From JASHPR01 sp963842355 (GTDB lineage Bacteria > Actinomycetota > Actinomycetes > Streptosporangiales > Streptosporangiaceae): DNA of 64,000 nucleotides. The DNA lies in contig CAWJGC010000013.1 in assembly GCA_963842355.1 (NCBI GenBank), forward strand, positions 310,001 through 374,000, in the 5' to 3' direction. The first letter of the stretch is position 1. Every line of letters starts with the position of its first letter. This document shows, in pieces, positions 28,010 to 35,943 of the stretch. A program made the position numbers and the translations under genes. The notes under the pieces are model-generated. The model worked only from the letters and a program-made list of their open reading frames with translations. It had not been told where the DNA came from and ran no database searches.

Positions 28010-28300
28010 TTGCCCCGATCTAAGAAGAGCTTCTCACCGGAATTCAAGGATGAAGCCGTGAAGATGGTGATCGAGACGTCGCGTCCGATTGCCCGCGTGG
28101 CGAAGGAGCTCGGTATCAACGAAGGTACGCTCGGTAACTGGGTGGGCATTTACCGCCGTGAGCATGCCGGCGAGGAGCCGCCGCTAACCGTGAATGAGCG
28201 CGTGCGGCTGCGCGAGCTCGAGCGGGAGACCCGGGAACTGAAGATGGAGAACGAGTTCCTGAAAAAAGCCGCAGCATACTTTGCCAAAGACCATCGGTGA
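28010..28300 (+). CDS. IS3-family transposase OrfA
   Basis: 96 residues with a TTG start. An HTH_Tnp_1 domain (KKSFSPEFKDEAVKMVIE, then ARVAKELGINEGTLGNWV) is followed by a leucine-zipper helix ending LKMENEFLKKAAAYFA. It binds the IS ends. It overlaps orfB by the 4 bp GTGA, which suggests coupled translation rather than the frameshift used by many IS3 elements. Confidence 0.88.
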   Translation: MPRSKKSFSPEFKDEAVKMVIETSRPIARVAKELGINEGTLGNWVGIYRREHAGEEPPLTVNERVRLRELERETRELKMENEFLKKAAAYFAKDHR

Positions 28301-29208
28301 CCGAGAAATTCGAGTTTATCGACGCGGAGTATGCGGCTTACCAGGAATCGGACGACGAGTACGTGCCGTCAATCGTGCAGATGTGCAGGTGGATGGAGGT
28401 GTCCCGGTCCGGGTTCTACGAATGGCGGAACGCCCCGGAATCAGCGACGGCGAAAAGGAGAGGGGAACTCGCCCTGATCGTGAAGAAGTCATTCGATGAA
28501 TCGGATGGGACGTACGGGTACCGCCGGGTCCATGTGGACCTGGTGGCCTGGGGCGTGCCGGCCGGGCCGGAGCTGGTGCGGTCGGTGATGCGTGAGCTGG
28601 GCCTGGAGCCCTGCCAGCCGCGGCCGTGGCGGTTCAGCCTCACCGAGGGCGACGGCCAGGAGCACGACATTCCCGACCTCGTGAAGCGGAATTTTACCGC
28701 CGCCGCGCCTGGCGAGAAGATGGTCGGCGACATAACCTACGTTCCGACATGGCAGGGCTGGCTCTTCCTGGCGACGGTTATCGATTGCCATACGAAAGAA
28801 GTGATCGGCTGGGCGACGGACGATAACTACAAGACCCCGCTCATCGAGAAGGCCATCGAGATGGCCGCCCGCAATTATCCTCTTGCCGAGAATGCTGTTT
28901 TTCATTCTGACCGCGGCAGCAACTACACGTCCCAGCAGTTCGCGAAGACGCTGAAGAGGCTTAATCTCCGGCAGTCCGCTGGCCGTACTGGAATATGCTA
29001 CGATAATGCGATGGCCGAGTCGTTCTTCGCCGCGCTGAAGAACGAGCGCGTCCACCGGACCCAGTATCCGACCCGCGAGCATGCGCGCCGGGACGTTGTG
29101 AGGTACATCGAATTCTGGTACAATTCAAGACGTCGGCACTCCGGGCTTCAGTACCGGACCCCACGACAGGTCCACGAGGAATACCTGGAACGGCAGCTCG
29201 CAGCGTGA
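28297..29208 (+). CDS. IS3-family transposase OrfB
   Basis: 303 residues. The N-terminal helical HTH_21-like part (YGYRRVHVDL) precedes an integrase core with DDE acids: Asp in MVGDITYVPTW, Asp in VFHSDRGSNYTS and Glu in NAMAESFFAALKNE. The full length and all three motifs suggest it can be active. Confidence 0.9.
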   Translation: MTEKFEFIDAEYAAYQESDDEYVPSIVQMCRWMEVSRSGFYEWRNAPESATAKRRGELALIVKKSFDESDGTYGYRRVHVDLVAWGVPAGPELVRSVMRELGLEPCQPRPWRFSLTEGDGQEHDIPDLVKRNFTAAAPGEKMVGDITYVPTWQGWLFLATVIDCHTKEVIGWATDDNYKTPLIEKAIEMAARNYPLAENAVFHSDRGSNYTSQQFAKTLKRLNLRQSAGRTGICYDNAMAESFFAALKNERVHRTQYPTREHARRDVVRYIEFWYNSRRRHSGLQYRTPRQVHEEYLERQLAA

Positions 29209-29420
29209 ATTAACCACAAATCCGCTGTCCGGAAAGTTCGGGGCAGATCAGTAACCACGTGGGCTGGGCGCGCTTAACCTGTGGGCAGCCGTCCCCGCAA
29301 ACTCCATCACCACAGGTCAACCCCAAACGTGAAGACCTGACCAGATCAGAGGCCTAGTCAGGCGAATAGCTCCCGTCGCAGGGAGCCAAACGGGGAGCCA
29401 AACGAGTTACGCTCCCGCCT

Positions 29421-30584
29421 ATGACGGACACCACAGCGCGTCGGCGCGGCCACGGCGAGGACGCGATCTACTTCGACCCCGCCAAGAACCGGTATGTCGG
29501 GGCGGTCTCGCTTGGCTTCGGGCCCGATGGAAAGCGGATGCGCCGCAAGGTCACCGGCCGGACCAAGCAGGAGGTCAGGGACAAGCTCAAGGCGCTGCAC
29601 GGCGAGCTTGACCGTGGCCTGCGCACCTCGTCCACGTACACGGTCCGGCAGGCGGTGGAGGACTGGCTGCGTGGCGGATTGCCGGGCCGGTCAGATCGCA
29701 CGCGGTCCATCTACCAGGAAGCCCTGACACCGCTGCTGGAGTACATCGGCGCCAGGCCGCTCAGGGAGCTCACGGCCGGAGATGTCCGCTCCGGTCTCGA
29801 GGCGCTCACCAGCAGGCTATCCACCAGATACCTGCAGATCGCCCGGGCCTCGCTCGCCCGAGCGATCAGGTACGCCGAGGCGCACGACCGCGTTGGGCGG
29901 AACGTGGCCACGCTGGTTGACCCGCCCAGCGGCCGTGTGGGACGGCCAAGCCGGTCTCTGACCCTCGACCAGGCCCTTGCGCTGCTCAGAGCGGCCGGGG
30001 AATCCCGGCTGAATGCCTACGTCGTGCTGAGCCTCACCGTCGGCATCCGCACCGAAGAGGCCAGGGAGCTGCGCTGGGATCATGTCGACCTCGAGGGGAA
30101 TCCCGCCGCGGACCGTCCTGTCCCGCCGTCGGTGGCCGTGTGGCGTTCCGTGCGTCAGGGCGGCGACACGAAGACAGCCAAGTCGCGCCGGACGCTCGCG
30201 CTGCCGCAGACCGCCATCCAAGCCCTCAAGGAACACCGGAAACGTCAGGCCGAAGACCGGCTGGCAGCGGGGCCCCTGTGGCAAGATCATGACCTGGTGT
30301 TCGCCTCCGCTATCGGTACGCCGTTGGATGCGGCGAACGTCCGGCGCGAGTTCCGCAAGATCACCCAAGCCGCCGGCCTTGGCGTCGGTTGGGCGCCGCG
30401 GGACTTGCGCCACACTTTCGTGTCCTTGATGTCCGCGGACGGCGTGCCCATCGAGGAGATCGCCAGGCTGGCCGGCCACAACCGAACGGCGACGACAGAA
30501 CTGGTCTACCGGCATGAGTTGCGCCCGGTCATCACCACGGGCGCCGAAGTGATGGACCGGATATTGAACGCCAGCCCGAGGTAG
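29421..30584 (+). CDS. int: Tyrosine-type site-specific integrase
   Basis: 387 residues. An AP2-like arm-binding N domain (NRYVGAVSLGFGPDGKRMRR) and a SAM-like core-binding domain (VRQAVEDWLRGGLPG) precede a catalytic domain. Catalytic residues are Arg in GIRTEEAREL, Lys in TKTAKSRRT, Arg in PRDLRHTFVSL, His in LAGHNRTAT and Tyr in ELVYRHEL. The first His of HxxR is Arg, which is common in actinomycete integrases. Direct repeats GGGAGCCAAACG lie just upstream. If the neighbouring transposon is removed, the gene begins about 85 bp from the 3' end of tRNA-Phe. Confidence 0.88.
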   Translation: MTDTTARRRGHGEDAIYFDPAKNRYVGAVSLGFGPDGKRMRRKVTGRTKQEVRDKLKALHGELDRGLRTSSTYTVRQAVEDWLRGGLPGRSDRTRSIYQEALTPLLEYIGARPLRELTAGDVRSGLEALTSRLSTRYLQIARASLARAIRYAEAHDRVGRNVATLVDPPSGRVGRPSRSLTLDQALALLRAAGESRLNAYVVLSLTVGIRTEEARELRWDHVDLEGNPAADRPVPPSVAVWRSVRQGGDTKTAKSRRTLALPQTAIQALKEHRKRQAEDRLAAGPLWQDHDLVFASAIGTPLDAANVRREFRKITQAAGLGVGWAPRDLRHTFVSLMSADGVPIEEIARLAGHNRTATTELVYRHELRPVITTGAEVMDRILNASPR

Positions 30585-30619
30585 TAGTCGCCCTTGACTC
30601 GCTACCAACGAGCCCGGGC

Positions 30620-31000
30620 TTGATCGCGTGGGGGAGATCTCCTGGCCGGTATCACCTCGATGCGAACGAGGCTTTTGCCTGTGGGTCGGTGTGCTCCTTG
30701 GCCTTCTCCGGGCCGTACAGGTAGTACAGCAGCCGCCCGGCATCGGTTCCGCGGAGCACTTTCCCGATCACCGAGCAGTTCCTGTTCTGTGACGGACGCT
30801 GCGGCGCAACTGCTCCGCGGCCTCATCCAGCCGCCGGATCACCCGCGCGCAGAATTGCGCCGCCGGGAGCAGATCCTCCCCGCGCTGCCGGTCACGTTCA
30901 GCTTCGCGACGGCCTGGTTCAGGTTGGTCCCGGCCCGGCGCACCAGCCCGCGGCCGCGATTACTTCCACCGGCGCCCCGTCCCGGCGCGGCTACCCGGCG
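30620..31000 (-). pseudogene. Mobilisation gene remnants (MobC-like and relaxase N terminus)
   Basis: On the minus strand around 30965-30790 the translation gives RRAGTNLNQAVAKLNVTGS and, after a frameshift, FCARVIRRLDEAAEQLRRSV. This is the pattern of a MobC relaxosome protein. Just after it, VIGKVLRGTDAGRLLYYLYG then KAKEHTDPQA resembles the start of actinomycete plasmid relaxases. Neither gene is complete. They suggest that the island once moved by mobilisation. Confidence 0.5.
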
Positions 31001-31351
31001 AGCTCCTCCCAAGGCGTCAGTGGCTTCCGGGAGGGCCGTCTGGGCACGCGAATGCTGCGAGGTCTCTCACCGGCCTCGATCGTGACCCCCAGGTGACATA
31101 GCCGCTAAGCACTTCAGCGAGGACGACTTGCCTCTGCGTGGCGGCACCTGCCGAAGCGGGTGCGGGTGCCATACGGTCTGGTGGGTCAAGCCCGGGATTC
31201 CGAGCCTCATCGGTAGCTCAGGCTAAGAACGCACAAGCAACCGGTGGGTTCAAAGATATCAGGATCGAACGATTTTCCAGGCGAGGCAATGTGCCGTCCA
31301 GTTGAAGTTTGCATGACTGTGAGGCCGCTCGTCGGATTTCTAGCGGCATGC
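31001..31351. other. Gap between mobilisation remnants and brxL
   Basis: About 350 bp with no convincing gene on either strand. The right part lies just downstream of the brxL stop and presumably holds the end of the BREX transcript. I see no clear terminator hairpin. Confidence 0.4.
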
Positions 31352-33394
31352 CTACAACGCACCCAACACCTTCATCGCCGCCGTCTTGGGATCGCTGTAG
31401 AAGATCGGGTCGACTTGTTCCATTATATCGGCGCTTACGTCGAGGAAGTTGCGTTTGTTCTCAATTGGGATAAGGGCGCGTCTCGCGCCGTTGTCCTTGG
31501 CGACCTGCAATGGCTCGGTGAGCGAACGCATGGGCTTGATGTTCCCCTGCACACTCATGTCACCCAGGATGAGCAGGGCCGGGCTCACTGGTGCTTTGCG
31601 CAGGGCCGAGTAGCACGCTACGAAGAATGCAACGCCAAGCTCGGCCTCGACACGGTTAGCGAGAAGGTCGATGACCTCGACGTGGAGGTCGGATATATCA
31701 AGGTCGCGGGCGACTGCAAGGTCGGTCTTTTTCGCCTGAAGGTAGCTGAACGCGCGCTGGACGGATTCCTTTGTGGCGCCGCCTACGCCGCCAGCGAGCC
31801 TCAACTTGCCTGTCCCGCTCGAGACGGAGATCTCGACACGGTAGAGACCGACCGTACCGTCAGACGTGACGCCCGCGCTATAGGCGGTCCCAGGCGACAG
31901 CGGATCTGTCGAGATGAGATCTCGCCCGCCTTGTTCCGGGACGCCAACGAATCTCTCCTCGCCTGTCTCCTGCAGCGTGTAGCTAAACGACGTGTGGTAG
32001 TACTCGAAGGAGCCCATCTTCTTAAGCTGCTCCTTCACGCGTCGGCGGCCTTCGAGGGCAAGCTCGAGAATCTCACCGAGCTCGTCCTGCGTGACCTCCC
32101 CGTGCGGAAAGAGGATCTTCATGAGGCCCGACACAGTTTTGCGCACCGCTTTACGATCTCGCGCGTTAAGGTGCGCACCGAGCGAGAAATGCCGGTCGAG
32201 GATCTCGGTGAAGTTGTGCTTCCGCATCTCGCGGAGCGCCTCGGCGAGGTAGTCGACTACGAACCCGTAATGGTTAGTGAAGAGGTCGTTCCGCATCTTC
32301 GGTATCTCCCAGCCTGGGAGGTAGAAGTGGATGCGGTCGATGAATGCCATGTCGTCGCGAATTACGTCTGGCATCGGTGAAAAGAGGTGGCCCGTCTGCA
32401 CCAACACATCGACGGGCTGGTTTGTGTTGCCGAACATTGCGATGCTCGCGTCGCCCGACATGGCCTCTTGCCCGCGCTGGAAGGTGCCGGACTCGCAGTA
32501 GGTCTTCATCGTCGTGATGACCTCTTTCGGCATCTTCTGCAGGTCAGCGACCTCGTCGAACCCGACGACGTCCCAGATCTGCACCATGCCCTTCTGGCGG
32601 CCCGAGATATGTCCGAAAAGGTTTGCTACCGTCGTGCCGCCCGTGAGCAGCGCGGAGTATGGCGAGACCTCCTGAATGACATAGCTCTTGCCCGTGCCTC
32701 GAGGCCCAAGTTCGACGAGGTTGTAGTTCCGTTCCGCGAACGGGATGAACCGTACCAGGAAGAGAAGCTTCAGTCGGCGCGACATGTCGCCTGGCTCGTA
32801 GCCTGTGCTGCGAATGATGAGGTCGAGCCACTCGTCGGTCGTGAACTCGCTACGGATCCTTCGGTACTCTTCGAGGTCGAACGTGGCGATTTGGATCGGC
32901 GTTAGCTTGTCGATCCAGAACGGGTTCTTCCCGCGTGACTCCTCGTCGTACTCAAACCGCATGTCGACCTGCGCCCAGATGCCACCCATCACGAGTCGCT
33001 CATAGTCGCGAATGTAGTGCTCGGGAACGTGCACGTTCTTGTGCCCGAAGTTCGTGACCTCGGCCCAGTAGTCCGAGTCGACGAGGCGGACCTTGACCTT
33101 GTCGATGAACGTGTGGCTGCCCCGGTCCTTCACTATGGCTTGGGCCTTCATCGACTCATCTGAGCGGATGTAGTTGTTTGCGAGCGTGTCGTTGACGACC
33201 TGCAGCCCCATTTGGATCGTGACTTCGTCCGACGACGCACAGTACTTACCCAGAAGGAATTCGAGGACGAAGACCGGCACATTGGCGCCGACCTTCACCT
33301 TCCGAACGAGATCCTTGCGAACCACCTTGCCTGCAAAGAGGCGGTTGGCTTTGTCGTCCAACAGGTCGCGCGTGAGCGATGCTGGGTTGCTCAT
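31352..33394 (-). CDS. brxL: BREX Lon-like protease BrxL
   Basis: 680 residues, the normal length of type 1 BrxL. An N-terminal BrxL domain is followed by an AAA ATPase with the P-loop GPRGTGKS near 230-237 and then by a Lon-type S16 region. The presumed nucleophile Ser is in GDMSVQG, near 614. BrxL is a ring ATPase required for type 1 BREX phage defence. It is the last gene of the operon; its ATG overlaps the pglZ stop (ATGA). This gene is intact, and its GC is lower and its codon use less extreme than in flanking chromosomal genes. Confidence 0.92.
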   Translation of the reverse strand: MSNPASLTRDLLDDKANRLFAGKVVRKDLVRKVKVGANVPVFVLEFLLGKYCASSDEVTIQMGLQVVNDTLANNYIRSDESMKAQAIVKDRGSHTFIDKVKVRLVDSDYWAEVTNFGHKNVHVPEHYIRDYERLVMGGIWAQVDMRFEYDEESRGKNPFWIDKLTPIQIATFDLEEYRRIRSEFTTDEWLDLIIRSTGYEPGDMSRRLKLLFLVRFIPFAERNYNLVELGPRGTGKSYVIQEVSPYSALLTGGTTVANLFGHISGRQKGMVQIWDVVGFDEVADLQKMPKEVITTMKTYCESGTFQRGQEAMSGDASIAMFGNTNQPVDVLVQTGHLFSPMPDVIRDDMAFIDRIHFYLPGWEIPKMRNDLFTNHYGFVVDYLAEALREMRKHNFTEILDRHFSLGAHLNARDRKAVRKTVSGLMKILFPHGEVTQDELGEILELALEGRRRVKEQLKKMGSFEYYHTSFSYTLQETGEERFVGVPEQGGRDLISTDPLSPGTAYSAGVTSDGTVGLYRVEISVSSGTGKLRLAGGVGGATKESVQRAFSYLQAKKTDLAVARDLDISDLHVEVIDLLANRVEAELGVAFFVACYSALRKAPVSPALLILGDMSVQGNIKPMRSLTEPLQVAKDNGARRALIPIENKRNFLDVSADIMEQVDPIFYSDPKTAAMKVLGAL

Positions 33395-35943
33395 TGCACT
33401 CCAAGTCGGACCGGGATATCGGTTGGCGATCGGTACAGCTCCGCATCGGTCGCGGGATCCTGCACAACGACGCGCACGGACTCCGTGCTCTCGTCGCTCA
33501 GCAAGAAGGCGACGGTGACCGGTTTGTCCGGCTCAAGTTTCACACACCCGGTGGCGCGATCGAGCTCGGCGTCGACGGCGATCCCGACCGCGCCGACCTG
33601 CCTGCCTGCCGCCATGAGTAGCGGCCGTACGAGAACGCCTGTAGCTCCTAAGGTCATCTGCTGCTCTCCGAAAGAGAGCGTGACACTGAAGATGCGGTTC
33701 GTGACTGCCTCGGGCAGTCCTGTCGCCGCGATGGGGCCTGCGGACTTGTGCGCCGATACCGGTGCCTTCGTGTGCACGGTAAGGACTGGAATGACGAGCT
33801 CCTGAAGTGACGGGCCACCGTGGTGGAATGCCAGGTCGCCGCCTGCCCTGAAGACGCCGCACCCTGCAGGGAACACAAACTCGAGGTCGGAGGCGTACCC
33901 GAGCGCAGCCGCCGCGACACGGACGCATCCGGATGGCGTCGTACCCCCACGTCCGATCCAGCAGCGCCGGTGCAGCTCGACCGTAGAGCCCCCAGGCGCG
34001 TCGGTCCTCATGGATTCGTCACGATCCGATGCGAAGAACAAGTGTCCGTGATCTGCGCTGATGACAGCGTGCTCGACCCCGGCCCTCGCGAGCTTTCGGA
34101 TGGCGCGGGCCAGGTTGTCGATGACCGTGTCCATTATCTGTCGAGCCTGGAACGTGAACCCGGCCTCGCCAGCGTGGTCGATCTCCTGGGAGCGGACGAC
34201 AACAACGTGTGCGCCATCGAGTTTCTTGGAGAGCTTCGAGCGTTGCAGGCTCAAGAGCTCGTCAAGGGTCATGTCGACTAGCTTGGGCACTCGGGCAGCG
34301 GCGAACTTCTTGCGGCTCGGGAGGTCGGGAAGAAACGCGTATTCGATCTGTGCGCCAAGTCTTCCGCTCTGTTCGACGACCGAGTAGCTGGCGGCAGCAC
34401 CAGGCTGTAGCGCCGCCATGCCCATGGGTGTAATGCTGGGTAGAGTTCCGACTGCGGGTCGGACCGATACCTCAGAGGACTTGGGAAGCCGCTCCGCTAG
34501 CTCGATGCCCATCTCGAACCGCATCGCGTCGACAAGGAAGTAGGCAACCGGCTTCGGTTGCGCCGCGACGACCTCGCTGAAGATATGGGTCTGGTTCAGT
34601 GCTCCCGCGACGGTCCAGCCCGCCTTCACGATCACCTTAGTGAAGCCGTCCGCCATCGCGTGGCAGGCGTCGTCGTACGCACGTCGAACCACGCCAAGCG
34701 AACGTTCCTCGGGCTCCTCATCGAGATTCCCTACCCAGGATTCAAGGCGACGCTGCGCTTGATCGAGTCGGTACCATCCGTCCTTGGATGTGTACGCCAC
34801 CAGCCAGGCGGCTGCGTCTCCGTTGGCCTTGTTCACCTCGGCGCGCACCTGTATCGCAATGCTTCCAAGCTCTGTCATGCGGCGCGACGCTTCCCACTGA
34901 GCCTTGCGTCCGATTTCCCGGTCAAGCCAGAAGGTGTTTTCTCGCTCTTCGACGAGCGCCAGCGCTTCGTTGAACCGCCCGCTCGCGATGAGGTCGTTGC
35001 AGTGATGCAGCAGCGTACGTTCCTCGAAGCGGAATGTGTCGATCGCGCCAAACGCCCCGCTGGGCAAGTTGGCGTTACGCAGACCGAGTTCGTCCTCTAC
35101 CCGATCTGCGAAGCGGACGTACGCATCGGGGAAGCTCGTTCGCAGACATCGTGCGAGCTCTCGCACTGCCGACTCCGCGTTCTTAGAGGGGGGCGTAGGA
35201 ATGCCCTCTAGCGAGCCGGGGGGCGCACAGGACAGGTCACACCTGAACTCGCTTGCTAGTACATATCGGAGGGTTACCACTCGCAGCTTAGAAAGAGCGG
35301 TGTCTTCGAGCAGCTCCAGCCCAAGTCGCGAGCTGATCAGCTTCACGAGCTCACGCGTAGCGGCTTTGCTGCCTATCTCCCCGTCTCGGGCTTCGCTGAC
35401 GATCCAAGCAGCGAGCAAAGCATCGTTGCTACGCGTGTCGTGGAAGATGCTCTTCAAGATCGATGGGGCCTCCGGCCCGCCGCCTGCCGCTGCGCGCGCG
35501 AGATCCTCGTAGCTCACCTTGCGGTCGAATGGCAACATGTCGTCGACAATGCCGAGCGTGTACCTCTGGAGAAGAAGGTTCCTCGCAAGTTGCTTGAGCT
35601 GAGGCTCCCATGTCGTGCCTGCCTTCTCGAGCTCCATCAGCGGAGACCAACGTCGGTCTCGCGCGCAGCCGTGCAGGTAGACGACGACCGCGGTCGGCGA
35701 GTCACCTCTAACAAGCGGCTCGACAACGGCGCGCAGCTCGAACATCGATCCGGCGTACTCGGCGATGGAAGCGCTGACTCCACCGACAGAGATCGGCGCA
35801 GGCTCGTTACCAGTGCGCGTGCCTCCACGAACCTCGCTAACGAAAGGCTCGAACTCACCGCGCTCGTCGTACCAAACGACGACCGTACGACTCCTGATCT
35901 TGTCGGCGAGCTGCCTTGCTATGTACTCGTGTAGCGGGTGCAC
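33391..35943 (-). CDS. pglZ: BREX phosphatase-domain protein PglZ
   Basis: 850 residues starting at GTG 35943, which overlaps the pglX stop (TAGTG). The alkaline-phosphatase-like core is visible: YFLVDAMRFEMG near 467 and AVISADHGHLFF near 630, giving the metal-binding Asp and Asp-His. A C-terminal beta domain follows. PglZ is present in all BREX types and forms part of the methylation/defence complex with PglX and BrxB. No frame break is seen. Confidence 0.92.
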   Translation of the reverse strand: MHPLHEYIARQLADKIRSRTVVVWYDERGEFEPFVSEVRGGTRTGNEPAPISVGGVSASIAEYAGSMFELRAVVEPLVRGDSPTAVVVYLHGCARDRRWSPLMELEKAGTTWEPQLKQLARNLLLQRYTLGIVDDMLPFDRKVSYEDLARAAAGGGPEAPSILKSIFHDTRSNDALLAAWIVSEARDGEIGSKAATRELVKLISSRLGLELLEDTALSKLRVVTLRYVLASEFRCDLSCAPPGSLEGIPTPPSKNAESAVRELARCLRTSFPDAYVRFADRVEDELGLRNANLPSGAFGAIDTFRFEERTLLHHCNDLIASGRFNEALALVEERENTFWLDREIGRKAQWEASRRMTELGSIAIQVRAEVNKANGDAAAWLVAYTSKDGWYRLDQAQRRLESWVGNLDEEPEERSLGVVRRAYDDACHAMADGFTKVIVKAGWTVAGALNQTHIFSEVVAAQPKPVAYFLVDAMRFEMGIELAERLPKSSEVSVRPAVGTLPSITPMGMAALQPGAAASYSVVEQSGRLGAQIEYAFLPDLPSRKKFAAARVPKLVDMTLDELLSLQRSKLSKKLDGAHVVVVRSQEIDHAGEAGFTFQARQIMDTVIDNLARAIRKLARAGVEHAVISADHGHLFFASDRDESMRTDAPGGSTVELHRRCWIGRGGTTPSGCVRVAAAALGYASDLEFVFPAGCGVFRAGGDLAFHHGGPSLQELVIPVLTVHTKAPVSAHKSAGPIAATGLPEAVTNRIFSVTLSFGEQQMTLGATGVLVRPLLMAAGRQVGAVGIAVDAELDRATGCVKLEPDKPVTVAFLLSDESTESVRVVVQDPATDAELYRSPTDIPVRLGVQ

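Larger units (their letters stand above)
27951..29245 (+). mobile_element. IS3-family insertion sequence
   Basis: It starts TGCCCCAACTTTCCGGACAG at 27951 and ends with the near-perfect inverse of this at 29245; the right arm has one extra G. It carries two consecutive overlapping transposase frames. No matching direct repeat flanks it (agg on the left, gat on the right). It lies inside the larger transposon and truncates the DUF6788 gene. Confidence 0.8.
24952..29338. mobile_element. Transposon with 14-bp inverted ends, carrying a nested IS3 element
   Basis: Both ends carry AGGTCTTCACGTTT, at 24952-24965 and, inverted, at 29325-29338. Inside are a DDE transposase, a degenerate tyrosine-recombinase-like protein and a DUF6788 gene, plus an IS3-family insertion. 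No clear target duplication flanks it. The limits rest only on the terminal repeats. I do not recognise the element as a named transposon family. Confidence 0.5.

Noticed and set aside
27945..29250. Target duplication around the IS3 element
   Set aside because: Flanking bases (agg and gat) do not match, so no duplication can be claimed.
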